A DNA stretch of 64,000 nucleotides from positions 1-64,000 of the forward strand of contig CAZUHB010000013.1 of assembly GCA_964620445.1 (NCBI GenBank). The letters run 5' to 3'. The stretch comes from CAZUHB01 sp964620445. Its GTDB lineage: Bacteria > Planctomycetota > B15-G4 > CAYZWU01. A program made the position numbers and the translations under genes. Under the pieces are notes generated by a model that had not been told where the DNA came from, searched no databases, and saw nothing but the letters and a program-made list of their open reading frames with translations. This document shows positions 1 through 8,672 of the stretch, one piece after another. Positions within the stretch are counted from its first letter, which is position 1. Every line of letters begins with the position of its first letter.

Positions 1-1096
1 TCTTGGCCTTGCCGTGCTCCCTGAGGATGTCGGGCGCGACCTCGTAGATGCCGCCGACGATCTTGAAGATCTCGTCGTCGGGCAGGTGCTTGAGAGCGAA
101 CTCTCTCTGCGCCGAGTAGCGCGGGTCGGTCTTGCGCAGCACGGCATGGCCGTAGCCGGGGATGACCTGGCCGCTATTGAGCGTATCCCAGAGGAACTTC
201 TTGATCTGTTCCTTGTCCGGGGAGCCTCCGAGCTTCTCCTTGGTTTCCATGATCCAACGCAGCACTTCCTGGTTGGCCAGGCCGTGGAGAGGACCTGCGA
301 GGCCGTTGATTCCGGCCGACAGGGAATAGAACGCGTCGGACAGGGTCGAGCCGACGAGACGCGTGGTGTGGGCCGAAACGTTGCCGCCCTCATGGTCGAT
401 GTGGATCGACAGATAGAGGCGCATCAGTTCCTTGAACTGCTCGTTCTCGTAGCCCATCATGTGGGCGAAGTTGCCGCCCCAGTCGAGGTTCGGATCGGCG
501 TCGATCTTCTGGTTGTTCTTGTAGGCACGGTTGTAGACCTTGGCGGCCACGGCCGGCAGGCGGCCGAGGAGGTTCATCACGTCCTCGTACATGGGATCCC
601 ACAGATCGGTCTTCTTGATTCCCTCGCGGTACTTCTTCGCGAAGATCGAGTCCTTCTGCATCGACAGAATGCCGAGGGAGAACTGGGTCATGGGATGCAT
701 GTCGGTGGGAAGGCTATCGAGCATCTTCTCGGTGTAGTCAGGAAGGGTGCCGCGCTTCTTCCACTCCTCGGTGACTTCCTTGACCTCGTCGTCAGTGGGG
801 ATGTCGCCGGTCAGAAGAAGGTAGAACATCCCTTCGGGAAGGGGCTCGGCGCCGCCCGGAGCCTTGGGGAGTTTCTCCTGGCACTCGGGGATGGTGTAGC
901 CGCGGAAGCGGATACCCTCGTTCGGGTCGAGGAGGGACGCTTCCCACGTCATGCACTTGACCGCCCTGGCGCCGCCATAAGCCTGATTCAGCGTCACCTC
1001 GGAGACGACCTTGTCGCCGTGCTCCTTGAGCGCCGACCTGATCTTGGGAGCAAGTTCATCGGCTTTGGCTCTGAATTTTTCCTTGAGAGTAGACAT
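1..1096 (-). CDS. gltA: Citrate synthase (eukaryotic-like type), 3' end beyond the window
   Basis: Condenses oxaloacetate and acetyl-CoA to citrate, the entry step of the TCA cycle, in the cytoplasm. About 365 codons are visible. The ATG at 1096 follows a strong AAGGAGGCGG at 1101-1110. The translation carries the family signature GINGLAGPLHGLANQE with an active-site His, then IPGYGHAVLRKTDPRY with the second catalytic His. This wording matches the si-type enzyme of mitochondria and certain bacteria more than the hexameric E. coli type. The frame stays open to base 1, so roughly the last 70 residues, including the catalytic Asp region, lie outside. It is divergent from the thioredoxin-like lipoprotein gene at 1456. 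Family assignment is firm; the subtype is inferred from motif wording. Confidence 0.93.
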   Translation of the reverse strand, partial: MSTLKEKFRAKADELAPKIRSALKEHGDKVVSEVTLNQAYGGARAVKCMTWEASLLDPNEGIRFRGYTIPECQEKLPKAPGGAEPLPEGMFYLLLTGDIPTDDEVKEVTEEWKKRGTLPDYTEKMLDSLPTDMHPMTQFSLGILSMQKDSIFAKKYREGIKKTDLWDPMYEDVMNLLGRLPAVAAKVYNRAYKNNQKIDADPNLDWGGNFAHMMGYENEQFKELMRLYLSIHIDHEGGNVSAHTTRLVGSTLSDAFYSLSAGINGLAGPLHGLANQEVLRWIMETKEKLGGSPDKEQIKKFLWDTLNSGQVIPGYGHAVLRKTDPRYSAQREFALKHLPDDEIFKIVGGIYEVAPDILREHGKAK

Positions 1097-1455
1097 AAAT
1101 CCGCCTCCTTTATCTAAAAAGACCAACGACAAAATAAACGTGGGGTCGTTTCGCAGTTTGAAAAAACGAAATTTCCCGGCAAGAGATCCTCGTTTACCGA
1201 GGAAAGACACCCCCCGAAAAGAGGAAGGTCAAAATCTCGAACCGCCCCTATGGGAGCATTTCCGATCTGGGAAATCAAAGGTTCTATTTTAAGAAATGGT
1301 GCGATCCCGTTTCCATAGTTTTTGAGCAAAATATTGCAGTTCGTGGTGACGCTGTTGCACCCTTTTTTGCGATTATTCCGTTGAACGACTTTTGTTCATC
1401 GTTTAAGAATTTGAGTCCAGAATTCCCATTTTTTCAGAATTGAGGTGAATACATC
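1097..1455. other. Divergent intergenic region (359 bp)
   Basis: Non-coding gap between the divergent citrate synthase and lipoprotein genes. It holds the ribosome binding sites of both (AAGGAGG near 1104 for the minus gene, TTGAGGTG near 1440 for the plus gene). Its right half (about 1280-1455) is clearly more AT-rich than the genes and presumably contains the promoters. No convincing -35/-10 pair, terminator or small ORF was recognised. Confidence 0.5.
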
Positions 1456-2001
1456 ATGATTTTCTCTCTCACGAATCGAGGATCGTGGATCTTTGTTTTC
1501 AGTGTTCTTTCCCTGCTCATCTTGTCTCTCGCATGTTGTGGACCGGAGGAAAACGGCAAGAACGGCGGAAAGGGAACCGTGGACGATCCAGCAGGCGACA
1601 GCCCGAAGGATTACGAACGCCCGGCCAACATGATCGCGGCTCTCGAGAAGGGCAAGGCAGAAGACAAACTCGTCCTGGTCGAACTCTATGACGACACATG
1701 CAACTTCTGCGTCGATATGGACCGTGTTCTGAAAAAGAAGCCGGTCATCGAGGCTCTGAGCAAGCTGGTTCACGTCAGGATCACGGTCGAGGATGAGGGA
1801 GTGATCGAACACTTCGGCCTCACGCAGAGCCCGTCCTATCTCTTCTTCAAGCCGGACGGCACTTTCCTGGGCAACTATCTCGACGGGTACCGTCCCTCCA
1901 AGAGATTCGTGGCAGAGATCGAAAACTTCCAGCGGATCGCTCGCGGCGAATCCGCCGTCGATCTCGGAAACGAAAAGCACCCGAACTTCCAGAAGGGATG
2001 A
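1456..2001 (+). CDS. Thioredoxin-like lipoprotein
   Basis: 181 residues. A lipoprotein signal (hydrophobic stretch about 11-26 ending in SLA-Cys27) predicts export and lipid anchoring. A low-complexity Gly/Lys/Asp linker (about 29-52) precedes a thioredoxin-fold domain with a CNFC redox motif at Cys82-Cys85 and a SPSYLFF segment where thioredoxins carry the cis-proline loop. The arrangement (D-D-T-C-x-x-C after a beta strand) fits the DUF255/thioredoxin_7-like group, so a periplasmic disulfide reductase or isomerase role is likely. The substrate is unknown. The ATG follows TTGAGGTG. The neighbours give no functional clue. Confidence 0.8.
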   Translation: MIFSLTNRGSWIFVFSVLSLLILSLACCGPEENGKNGGKGTVDDPAGDSPKDYERPANMIAALEKGKAEDKLVLVELYDDTCNFCVDMDRVLKKKPVIEALSKLVHVRITVEDEGVIEHFGLTQSPSYLFFKPDGTFLGNYLDGYRPSKRFVAEIENFQRIARGESAVDLGNEKHPNFQKG

Positions 2002-2033
2002 CCCCTTCCCTGAGACTCTCGTAGAGAGTCCAT

Positions 2034-2810
2034 TTATCCCCGGACGGTCTGGCCGATCGGCGCCCGCCACCGGCGCGCCTTGAGCAGGACCACCGCCAGG
2101 CAGAGGTAGAAACCGACGCACGCCACACCATGCCCCAGAGCATGGCAGATCTCACCATGCGCCCGATCCCGCACGGTACCGGCGCTGCACCGCGCCAGGC
2201 TCCCGGGATCGAGAAGATCGAAAGGCGGCAAGAAAAAAGAGACTGCCGCCGGCCAGAAGGAGCCGGCCTGACCGGCAACGACGAGCAGCACGACAGCGAT
2301 CAGCGCGGGCACTGGTGCGAGGACCGCACGGAAAGCGGTCACCATGGCGGCCACGGTCAGACTCAGCAGGAAGCACGATGCGGCGGATAGAAGCAGGTTG
2401 CCGAGCCCCGTCAGGGAGCACGCCGACTGGGCGGTCACGATGAACACCCCCCCGCAGATGACGGTGTAGATCCCGACCGCCGCGCCGAAACCCACGAAAA
2501 CGCCGAGCGTGAAGACCTCGGGCTCCACGGGCAAAGAAAGTAGAGTCTCCTCGTTCCAGCGGCCGCGGCTCGCGACCTGCAGACCGGGCAGCAGAACGAC
2601 GCAAAGGAGGACACCGCCCAGGAGGAGGGTCGAGGCGCCCGCCTCGAGGTAGTGCGCTTCACCAGCCACGACACCGGGCGAGACAGGAATCGTGGCAGCC
2701 ATGACCGCAAGCGATGCGACGAGGACGAGAAGCAGATAGGCGGGCGAGCGGACCGCCACCCGCACGAAGAGCCCCCCCACGATCGCCGTCATCCGGCACG
2801 AATCGAGCAT
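2034..2810 (-). CDS. Multi-pass membrane protein, ABC-2 permease-like
   Basis: 258 residues with about six hydrophobic segments and short polar loops. The segment RGRWNEETLLSLPVEPE after the second helix resembles the coupling region of ABC-2-type exporter permeases, but no ATPase partner is adjacent, so the family is uncertain. ATG at 2810 has GGAGG seven bases upstream. It starts 15 bp after the stop of the GT2 gene, so it is probably the last gene of the three-gene minus-strand operon 4839-2034 (GT4, GT2, this). A role in envelope glycan export or anchoring is an inference from that context only. Confidence 0.6.
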   Translation of the reverse strand: MLDSCRMTAIVGGLFVRVAVRSPAYLLLVLVASLAVMAATIPVSPGVVAGEAHYLEAGASTLLLGGVLLCVVLLPGLQVASRGRWNEETLLSLPVEPEVFTLGVFVGFGAAVGIYTVICGGVFIVTAQSACSLTGLGNLLLSAASCFLLSLTVAAMVTAFRAVLAPVPALIAVVLLVVAGQAGSFWPAAVSFFLPPFDLLDPGSLARCSAGTVRDRAHGEICHALGHGVACVGFYLCLAVVLLKARRWRAPIGQTVRG

Positions 2811-2825
2811 GCCCGGCCTCCGGAC

Positions 2826-3515
2826 TCAGATACTTCGGTCGAAAATGTTGAACTTGATGATATGCCAGATCGCGGCGATCCCGTCCCTCCAGGTGATCTT
2901 TTTCCCTTCCGAGTAGTCCCTGCCGTAGTAGGAGATAGGCACCTCGAAAATCCGGCAGCCCAGCCGGGCGACCTTGGCCGTCATTTCCGGTTCGATACCG
3001 AACCGGTTCGATTTGAGGTGAAGCTTTCTGACCACCTCCGTTCTGAAGACCTTGAAGCATGTCTCCATGTCGGTCAGATTGAGGTTGGTCAGCATGTTGG
3101 AAAGGAGGGTGATCGCCTTGTTCGCCACCCAGTGCCAGAAGAGATGGCACCGGTGCACCCCGCCCTGGAAGCGGGATCCGAAAACCACGTCGGCCTTCTG
3201 ATCGAGCAGCGGCTGCAGGAGAACGGGATAGTCGTCGGGCGTGTATTCGAGGTCAGCGTCCTGGATGAGTACGATGTCTCCCTCGACTTGGGCGAATCCG
3301 GTTCTGATGGCGGCGCCCTTCCCGGCGTTCTTCTCGTGAAAGAAGATCCTGATGCCTTCCCGATCGATCCCTTCGAGGATCTCGCGCGTGCCGTCCGTCG
3401 ACCCGTCGTCAACGAGAATGATCTCCTTGTCGAAAGGCGATTCGCTCACCTTCTCGATCACGTCGAGCAGGCTCTCCCGCTCGTTGTACACTGGTATGAC
3501 GACAGACAGTTTCAT
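2826..3515 (-). CDS. Family 2 glycosyltransferase (dolichyl-phosphate mannose synthase-like)
   Basis: 229 residues, a single GT-A domain without the C-terminal membrane helices of longer DPM-type enzymes. It starts with the classic SVVIPVYNERESL strand, followed by the nucleotide-binding VDDGSTDGT and the metal-binding QDADLEY. The later RFGIEPEMTAKVA and PISYYGRDYSEGKKITWRDG motifs are typical of polyprenyl-phosphate sugar synthases. It probably transfers a sugar from a nucleotide donor to a lipid phosphate at the inner membrane face. It lies 28 bp downstream of the GT4 gene and 15 bp upstream of the membrane protein gene, indicating one operon. Confidence 0.88.
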   Translation of the reverse strand: MKLSVVIPVYNERESLLDVIEKVSESPFDKEIILVDDGSTDGTREILEGIDREGIRIFFHEKNAGKGAAIRTGFAQVEGDIVLIQDADLEYTPDDYPVLLQPLLDQKADVVFGSRFQGGVHRCHLFWHWVANKAITLLSNMLTNLNLTDMETCFKVFRTEVVRKLHLKSNRFGIEPEMTAKVARLGCRIFEVPISYYGRDYSEGKKITWRDGIAAIWHIIKFNIFDRSI

Positions 3516-3543
3516 TCAGATTCGCCCCCGGTAGAGGTTGTTC

Positions 3544-4839
3544 TCACACATCGGCTCGACCGCTCTTCAAACTACTGTAAATTTCGATGAGGGTCGCGAT
3601 ATTCTCTTCGGCAGACCTGACATCCTTTGGAGAGTCGGCCAGGGCCTGGCGCAGAGCGGCGTTCTCCTTGATTCTCTTCATCTTCTTCGACAGGTCAACG
3701 CTGTCGCCCACATTGAACAGGAGTCCCGTTTCCTCGTCCTCGATCGCCTCGGACAGGCCGCCGAAGTTGGAAACGATCACCGGAGTGCCCGCCAGGAAGG
3801 CCTCCTGGATCGTCATCGGATAGGCTTCGTACCAGAGGGAAGGGACAACGAGCGCGTCGATCGACGAAAGGATCTCGGCCACATCGGTATTGTCGTAGCG
3901 GCCGTTGAAGTGAATCGATGTTTCCCACCCCTTTGCGAGGATCGCCAGGCGGTGGCCGTAGTTGGTGTCCTTGTGAAAGGGCATGACCTCGCCCCAGATC
4001 TCGAGGGCGCAGTCCGAGCCGCCGATCGTCTGGAATGCCTCGATCAGGATATGGACCCCCTTGGACGGAATGACCGGTCCGAGATATCCGAAACGGAATA
4101 TGGTCGATCGTTTTCGCGTGACTCCCTCGAAACGGGTTTTGTCCAGACCGCTGGGCACGATCGAGATCGCCCTCTTCTCGATCCCGTACCGTGCAAAAAT
4201 CCTCTGCACGAAGCGCGACGGCGCCACCAGCCTGTCGGCCTTGCCCAGAATGCTCTTCACCTTGTCGTGATACTTCTCGAGGCGCGCCCTGTCCTGCCTG
4301 TCGGCTTCCTCCTTGGAGATGCTCTCGTCGTGGGCCGAAAAGAAGGCGGGCCACAAACCGCGGAGGCAGTGCACGCACCTGTCGAGGACAACCTCGGGGC
4401 AGGCCTCGAGAGAAGCGGTGATCCGCTGCCGCCGAGGGCAGCCGAGCCAGTAGTCGTGCAATGTCATGACAAGAGGTACGCCGGTCACCTTCACGTAGTC
4501 GACAATGTCGAGGGTGAGTGCGAAGAGATGATGAATGTGCACGACGTCCGGTTCGAACTCGCGGAAGATCCCCTCGAAGGTCCGGACGATCTCCGGATTG
4601 GAGTACATCATCTCGAAGCTGTCCCACTGGGAGAACTTGTGGTTCAGCCGTCTCACCGGGATCCCCTCGAACTCGGTGCTCTCCACGGCGTACTCTTCCT
4701 TGCCGGGCGAGTACTCCCTGCAGACGACGAGCACATCGTGCCCCTGCTTGATCAGCTCCTTCGCCGCGAACTGCATGTGCAGTTCCATGGCGCCCACTTT
4801 TTCAGGAAGAAAACCGGAACCGACGAATAGTATCTTCAT
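3544..4839 (-). CDS. Family 4 glycosyltransferase
   Basis: 431 residues, GT-B fold. The N-terminal half begins MKILFVGSGFLPEKVG and contains the acceptor-domain HIHHLF and LHDYW segments. The C-terminal half has the donor-site pattern (GYLGPVIPSKGVHILIEAF) and the E-x7-E-type loop EAYPMTIQEAFLAGTPVIVSNFGGLSEAI. A Cys-rich stretch (CPEVVLDRCVHCLRG) sits in the middle, as in many exopolysaccharide GT4 enzymes. It is the first gene of the minus-strand operon ending at 2034 and is likely involved in surface polysaccharide synthesis. Acceptor and sugar cannot be deduced. ATG at 4839 follows GAGG. A hairpin sits in its leader (4863-4898). Confidence 0.9.
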   Translation of the reverse strand: MKILFVGSGFLPEKVGAMELHMQFAAKELIKQGHDVLVVCREYSPGKEEYAVESTEFEGIPVRRLNHKFSQWDSFEMMYSNPEIVRTFEGIFREFEPDVVHIHHLFALTLDIVDYVKVTGVPLVMTLHDYWLGCPRRQRITASLEACPEVVLDRCVHCLRGLWPAFFSAHDESISKEEADRQDRARLEKYHDKVKSILGKADRLVAPSRFVQRIFARYGIEKRAISIVPSGLDKTRFEGVTRKRSTIFRFGYLGPVIPSKGVHILIEAFQTIGGSDCALEIWGEVMPFHKDTNYGHRLAILAKGWETSIHFNGRYDNTDVAEILSSIDALVVPSLWYEAYPMTIQEAFLAGTPVIVSNFGGLSEAIEDEETGLLFNVGDSVDLSKKMKRIKENAALRQALADSPKDVRSAEENIATLIEIYSSLKSGRADV

Positions 4840-4862
4840 GTCCTCGAACCTCTGATGAATTG

Positions 4863-4898
4863 AGAGCCCGGGGAGAGAGAAAGATATCTCTCCCGCTC
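4863..4898 (-). repeat. Leader hairpin upstream of the GT4 operon
   Basis: Perfect 8-bp inverted repeat GGGAGAGA (4871-4878) / TCTCTCCC (4887-4894) with an 8-base loop, extended by GAGC/GCTC after a small bulge. It lies in the probable 5' untranslated leader of the minus-strand operon, 24 bases before the start codon of the GT4 gene. There is no T-tract on either side, so it is not a typical terminator; mRNA stability or a regulator site are possibilities. Confidence 0.4.
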
Positions 4899-5067
4899 AG
4901 GCCCTGTTCGAAACCTGTCTTAAAGAGCCACGGTTCATAGGAATTATAAGAATCAATTCCGTGAAATGTACTCCCTGGATATTTTTCTCTTCACGAGCGA
5001 CGAACCGGACGGGGCCGCCTCTTGTCAGCCCGACGGCCGAACGCTATCCTCCTCTTGAGGATTGACC

Positions 5068-6231
5068 ATGAAAAGCAAAAACACGATTTACCTCGACAAT
5101 GCCGCCACAACCCCCCTCGATCCGGCTGTACTCGAGAAAATGATGCCCTGGCTGCGCGACCATTTCGCCAATCCGTCCTCGGTTCACCCGCCTGGACAGC
5201 ACGTGCGGCAGGCGATCGACGACGCGCGGGCTCGTATCGCCACCCATCTCGGGGTCTCACCGGCGGCCGTGATCTTCACCTCGGGCGGGACTGAATCCAA
5301 CAACCTGCTCATCCGCGGCCTGACCGCCGGCAGAAAAACGTCTCGGATCATCACCACCCGTCTCGAACACCCCTCGGTGTCCGAGACGACGGCGCTTCTG
5401 GCCGCAAAAGGGTTCGACGTGGTTTCGGCCACGAACGATTCATCGGGCCGGATCGACCTGAACCACCTCGAGGACCTGCTCCGAGAGGAGGAGACCGCCC
5501 TTCTTTGCGTGATCCACGGATCGAACGAGGTGGGCACGATCCAGGACGCTGCCGCGATCGGGCAGGTCGTGAGATCGGCCAGTCCCCGGACATGGTTCCA
5601 TCTCGATTCGGTCCAATCGATCGGGTGCGTGGATTTCGAACCCGCGCGATGGGGTGTCGATTCGTGCACCCTGTCGGCCCACAAGCTCTTCGGCCCCAAG
5701 GGATCGGGGATCGTGGCGCTCTACCGGGAGGCGGAGATCGAGCCTCTCCTTGCCGGTGGCGGTCAGGAACGGAACCGCCGGTCGGGCACCGAAAATCCGG
5801 CAGCCATCATCGGTGCTGCCGAGGCGCTCGACCGCGCCCTCCTTGCCAGGAGGGAGCGGACCGGGCGGACCGATGCGCTCCGCTCCCGCCTGAAGGATTT
5901 CATCGAAAAGGAGATCACCGACATCCGGATCAACGGAAGCGACTCATCCTACCTGCCGCACATCCTGAGCGTCTCCTTTGCGGGCCTCCTGGGCGAGGTT
6001 CTGCTCCACCATCTCGAGACGGAAGGCATCATGGTGTCGGCCGGCTCGGCGTGCCATGCGGCGGACTCCTCGATCTCGGAAGCGATCCTGGCACTGGGTG
6101 TTTCGAGCCGGATGGCGCGCGGCACGATCCGTTTTTCCTTCTCCCACCTGAATTCGGATGCCGAGATGGAGCGGACCTGCGCGGTCCTGGCCGAACAGGT
6201 GGCTTATCTCAGGGAGGTGGGGATCCCATGA
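5068..6231 (+). CDS. Cysteine desulfurase (NifS/IscS family, probable ThiI partner)
   Basis: 387 residues. A PLP enzyme that removes sulfur from cysteine as a protein-bound persulfide. Visible motifs are YLDNAATTPLDP at the N-terminus, GGTESNN, the PLP-lysine motif SAHKLFGPKGSG, the substrate loop GGGQERNRRSGTEN and the catalytic Cys in SAGSACHAADSSISE. ATG at 5068 has GAGG about seven bases upstream; an in-frame TTG two codons earlier is less likely. The stop overlaps the ThiI start in ATGA (6228-6231), so the two are translationally coupled. No iscU, iscR or suf genes are nearby. This matches the dedicated desulfurase-ThiI pairs (NifZ-ThiI) known in Bacillus, making tRNA thiolation the likely main role. 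Confidence 0.92.
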   Translation: MKSKNTIYLDNAATTPLDPAVLEKMMPWLRDHFANPSSVHPPGQHVRQAIDDARARIATHLGVSPAAVIFTSGGTESNNLLIRGLTAGRKTSRIITTRLEHPSVSETTALLAAKGFDVVSATNDSSGRIDLNHLEDLLREEETALLCVIHGSNEVGTIQDAAAIGQVVRSASPRTWFHLDSVQSIGCVDFEPARWGVDSCTLSAHKLFGPKGSGIVALYREAEIEPLLAGGGQERNRRSGTENPAAIIGAAEALDRALLARRERTGRTDALRSRLKDFIEKEITDIRINGSDSSYLPHILSVSFAGLLGEVLLHHLETEGIMVSAGSACHAADSSISEAILALGVSSRMARGTIRFSFSHLNSDAEMERTCAVLAEQVAYLREVGIP

Positions 6232-7409
6232 CACCGGAACCGGTCATCGTGATCCGTTACTCGGAGATCGGCCTCAAGGGCCGCAACCGGCCCGAGTTCG
6301 AGAAAGCCCTCGTGTCCAACGTGAAACACGCGCTCCGCGGCCAGCAGCACGGTCCCGTGGAACGTCCCCATGGCCGGCTCGTCGTTCGCGATCCGGCCGA
6401 CCCGGCGCGGGCCGCGGCCGCGATTGCGCAGGTCTTCGGCGTGGCGTCGGTCTCCCCGGGAATCTCGGTCGATGCCGATCTGGAAACGATTTTCCGCCAC
6501 GCGCCCCGGCTCATCGAAGAGGCTCTGGCCCTTTTCGCCGGGAACGACGAGGTGCCCTTCCGGGTGACCTGCCAGCGGAGCCACAAGGCTTTCGAACACA
6601 CCTCGATGGACGTGGCGTCCCGCCTCGGCGCCGAACTGCTGCAGTCATTCGGCCGGCTCAAGGTCGACCTCAACAATCCCAGCCTCACTTTTGGCGTGGA
6701 GATCCGTCGGAGCGAGGCGCTCCTCTTCTCGCGCAGGATCGAGGGGCCGGGTGGCATGCCCGTGGGCTGCCTCGGCAGCGCGGTGACCCTTCTCTCGGGC
6801 GGAATCGATTCTCCGGTGGCGGCCTGGCTCGCCATGAAACGCGGCGCGCGCATGCTGTTCATCAACTACCACTCCTATCCGTTCATCTCCGCCAGAAGCC
6901 TGACCAAGGTGGAAGAGCTCGTTCAGTGCCTCGCCCGCTTTCAGCGAGGTGCGGCGCTCTTCGTGGCGCCCTTTGCCGATATCCAGGTTGCCATAAAAAA
7001 GGCCTGCCCCGAACCGCTCCGCACCGTGCTCTACAGGCGGATGATGGTGCGGCTCGCAAACAGGCTCGCGACGCGCGAGGGCGCCCTCGCACTCGTCACC
7101 GGCGAGAGCCTCGGCCAGGTGGCGTCGCAAACCCTGGAGAACATCCGCTGCATCGGTGCCGTGGCCGACTATCCCGTGTTGAGCCCCCTGATCAGCTACG
7201 ACAAGACAGAGATCATCGCTCTCGCCCGGCGGATCGGCACCTACGACATCTCGATCCAGCCCCATCCCGATTGCTGCACCGTGTTCCAGCCGCGCAAACC
7301 GAAAATCGCGGCCTCCATCGACGAGGTGGAAAGGGCGGAGACGGCCCTCGACGTGGAGAGCCTCGTATCGGCGGCGTTCGACGGTCTGGAAAAGAAGGTG
7401 TTCAGCTAG
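6228..7409 (+). CDS. thiI: tRNA 4-thiouridine synthase / thiamin sulfurtransferase ThiI (no rhodanese domain)
   Basis: 393 residues. Adenylates U8 of tRNA and introduces sulfur to give s4U; in some bacteria it also delivers sulfur for thiamin. The N-terminal ferredoxin-like/THUMP region starts IVIRYSEIGLKGRNR and runs to about residue 165. The PP-loop ATP motif LLSGGIDSPVAAW follows at about 185, then GESLGQVASQTLENI and the PDCCTVFQPRKP segment with the conserved acceptor cysteine. The protein ends where the Bacillus-type enzyme ends; the C-terminal rhodanese domain of E. coli ThiI is absent. The upstream coupled cysteine desulfurase can pass the persulfide directly, which fits the missing domain. 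Confidence 0.95.
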   Translation: MTPEPVIVIRYSEIGLKGRNRPEFEKALVSNVKHALRGQQHGPVERPHGRLVVRDPADPARAAAAIAQVFGVASVSPGISVDADLETIFRHAPRLIEEALALFAGNDEVPFRVTCQRSHKAFEHTSMDVASRLGAELLQSFGRLKVDLNNPSLTFGVEIRRSEALLFSRRIEGPGGMPVGCLGSAVTLLSGGIDSPVAAWLAMKRGARMLFINYHSYPFISARSLTKVEELVQCLARFQRGAALFVAPFADIQVAIKKACPEPLRTVLYRRMMVRLANRLATREGALALVTGESLGQVASQTLENIRCIGAVADYPVLSPLISYDKTEIIALARRIGTYDISIQPHPDCCTVFQPRKPKIAASIDEVERAETALDVESLVSAAFDGLEKKVFS

Positions 7410-7412
7410 AAA

Positions 7413-7447
7413 GGGGCTCAGTGCGCGATACCCGCGACCGGAGCCCC
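7413..7447. terminator. Bidirectional terminator between thiI and the M28-like gene
   Basis: Inverted repeat GGGGCTC (7413-7419) / GAGCCCC (7441-7447), with a loop containing its own CGCG/CGCG helix. On the minus strand the stem is followed by TTTCT; on the plus strand by a C-rich then CTCTT run. It sits between two convergent genes, where a shared terminator is expected. Confidence 0.5.
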
Positions 7448-7465
7448 CCCTCTTCGCGGATCGGA

Positions 7466-8662
7466 TCACCGGGCAAAGGTGTGGCTGTCTTTCTCGTTGG
7501 CGAGAACCTTCACGAGGCGGTAGGCGAAACGGGCGGTCTTTTCGAGCTGGTCTCGATCGAGACTTTCGGGGCTGTCCTTTTCCGTGCCGTGGTCATCCTT
7601 CGGCCCGGTCGTGATCCAGAGCGACGGAATCCTCTTCCGTACGAAACAGATCGACTCGGTCGTTCTCCCGATGCCCTGCCGCTTGATTTCGTCGAAGGAA
7701 ATGATCGACACCTCGAGCGCGCCGCCCCGGCACGCTTTCTCGACGGTTTTTTTTAGCCCCTCGCCGGTTTCGGTTCCCACCACCGCCAGGTCGCGAGGGT
7801 GCGCCCGGTCCCGGTCCTCTCGGGGGGCGCCGCGGACAGCCTCCTCCCCGTTCCGGCCGGTGCCTGTCTCGAGGGAAGATTTTCTACCCACCATGTTCAG
7901 ATCGACGACGGCATGGATCTTTTTCAGGGGGAAGGGGCTTTCGGCGATCAGTGCTTCGGCCCCGGCCAGTCCCGGCATGCGGATCAGATCCGATTCGAGA
8001 AAGAGATCCCACTCACCCGAGGTGACGAGGTACTTGAGCACCCAGTTGTCGATCCGTTCGTAGATGGCGCCATCCTCGGCGGCGCGCATGAAGATCCCCT
8101 CCTCGCCGGCAGGCAGGGCGAGAAAAAGAACGGTGCGGTAGACACCGCCCGGGCGGCGGGCCAGGGCTTTGGCCACCTCGAGCATGACGGCGACGCCCGA
8201 CGCGTTGCGGTCAGCGCCGGGATAGACCATTTTCCGACCGTCCCGTCCCTGGCCGTCGTAGCGGGCGACGACCAGAACGAGTTCCTCCTTCACGTCCGCC
8301 TTGCGCCCCTCGATGCGGGCCATCACGACGGGGCATCGTCTTTCGGTGAGGCCCGCCGGATTCATCTCGTAGACCAGTTCTTCCCCCTCGGGATTGATAT
8401 CCTTTTCGAGAACGTCGAGCACCACGTTCAGGGAATGAAGGTAGCCCGTCTCGCCGGCCGCCTCGAGCCCGGCCCGCTCGAAAGAGGCGGCGATCATTTC
8501 CGCAGCCCGGTGAGAACCGACGTTGAGCGCCATACGCCCGTTCAGGGATCGATCGCAGAGGGCATTCACATGGCCGAGAATTTCTTCACCGGTGATCTTC
8601 CGCTCCGCCGAATCGGCTGGAACGAAGAGGATCGCGAACAGCAGGAGAACGGTCGTCGTCAT
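7466..8662 (-). CDS. Secreted M28-family peptidase homologue with degraded metal site
   Basis: 398 residues from ATG 8662 (GAGGAAC upstream). Signal peptide TTTVLLLFAILFVPADSA predicts export. The fold signature of M28 zinc aminopeptidases is recognisable, but key ligands differ. The usual AHYD reads ARYD (His to Arg), GADDNASG reads GADRNASG (ligand Asp to Arg), and NLDMVG reads DLNMVG (ligand Asp shifted or lost). The Glu-Glu pair (AGEEGIF) and the distal His (DDHGTEKD) remain. With three of five ligands changed, two-zinc catalysis is unlikely; a binding or scaffold function is more plausible. It starts 10 bp after the GH15 stop, so is probably co-transcribed with it. Confidence 0.75.
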   Translation of the reverse strand: MTTTVLLLFAILFVPADSAERKITGEEILGHVNALCDRSLNGRMALNVGSHRAAEMIAASFERAGLEAAGETGYLHSLNVVLDVLEKDINPEGEELVYEMNPAGLTERRCPVVMARIEGRKADVKEELVLVVARYDGQGRDGRKMVYPGADRNASGVAVMLEVAKALARRPGGVYRTVLFLALPAGEEGIFMRAAEDGAIYERIDNWVLKYLVTSGEWDLFLESDLIRMPGLAGAEALIAESPFPLKKIHAVVDLNMVGRKSSLETGTGRNGEEAVRGAPREDRDRAHPRDLAVVGTETGEGLKKTVEKACRGGALEVSIISFDEIKRQGIGRTTESICFVRKRIPSLWITTGPKDDHGTEKDSPESLDRDQLEKTARFAYRLVKVLANEKDSHTFAR

Positions 8663-8672
8663 CGCATGTTCC

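Noticed and set aside
14..1117. Long plus-strand frame opposite the citrate synthase
   Set aside because: It is the antisense shadow of the real minus-strand gene; the translation has no domain pattern and no ribosome site.
4880..4895. 16-base match AAAGATATCTCTCCCG also present at 28564-28579
   Set aside because: Two occurrences of this length in 64 kb are compatible with chance and the surroundings share nothing else, so no repeat family was called.
5505..6227. Extended plus frame preceding ThiI
   Set aside because: It overlaps the cysteine desulfurase in another frame; ThiI begins at 6228 where homology and the ATGA coupling start.
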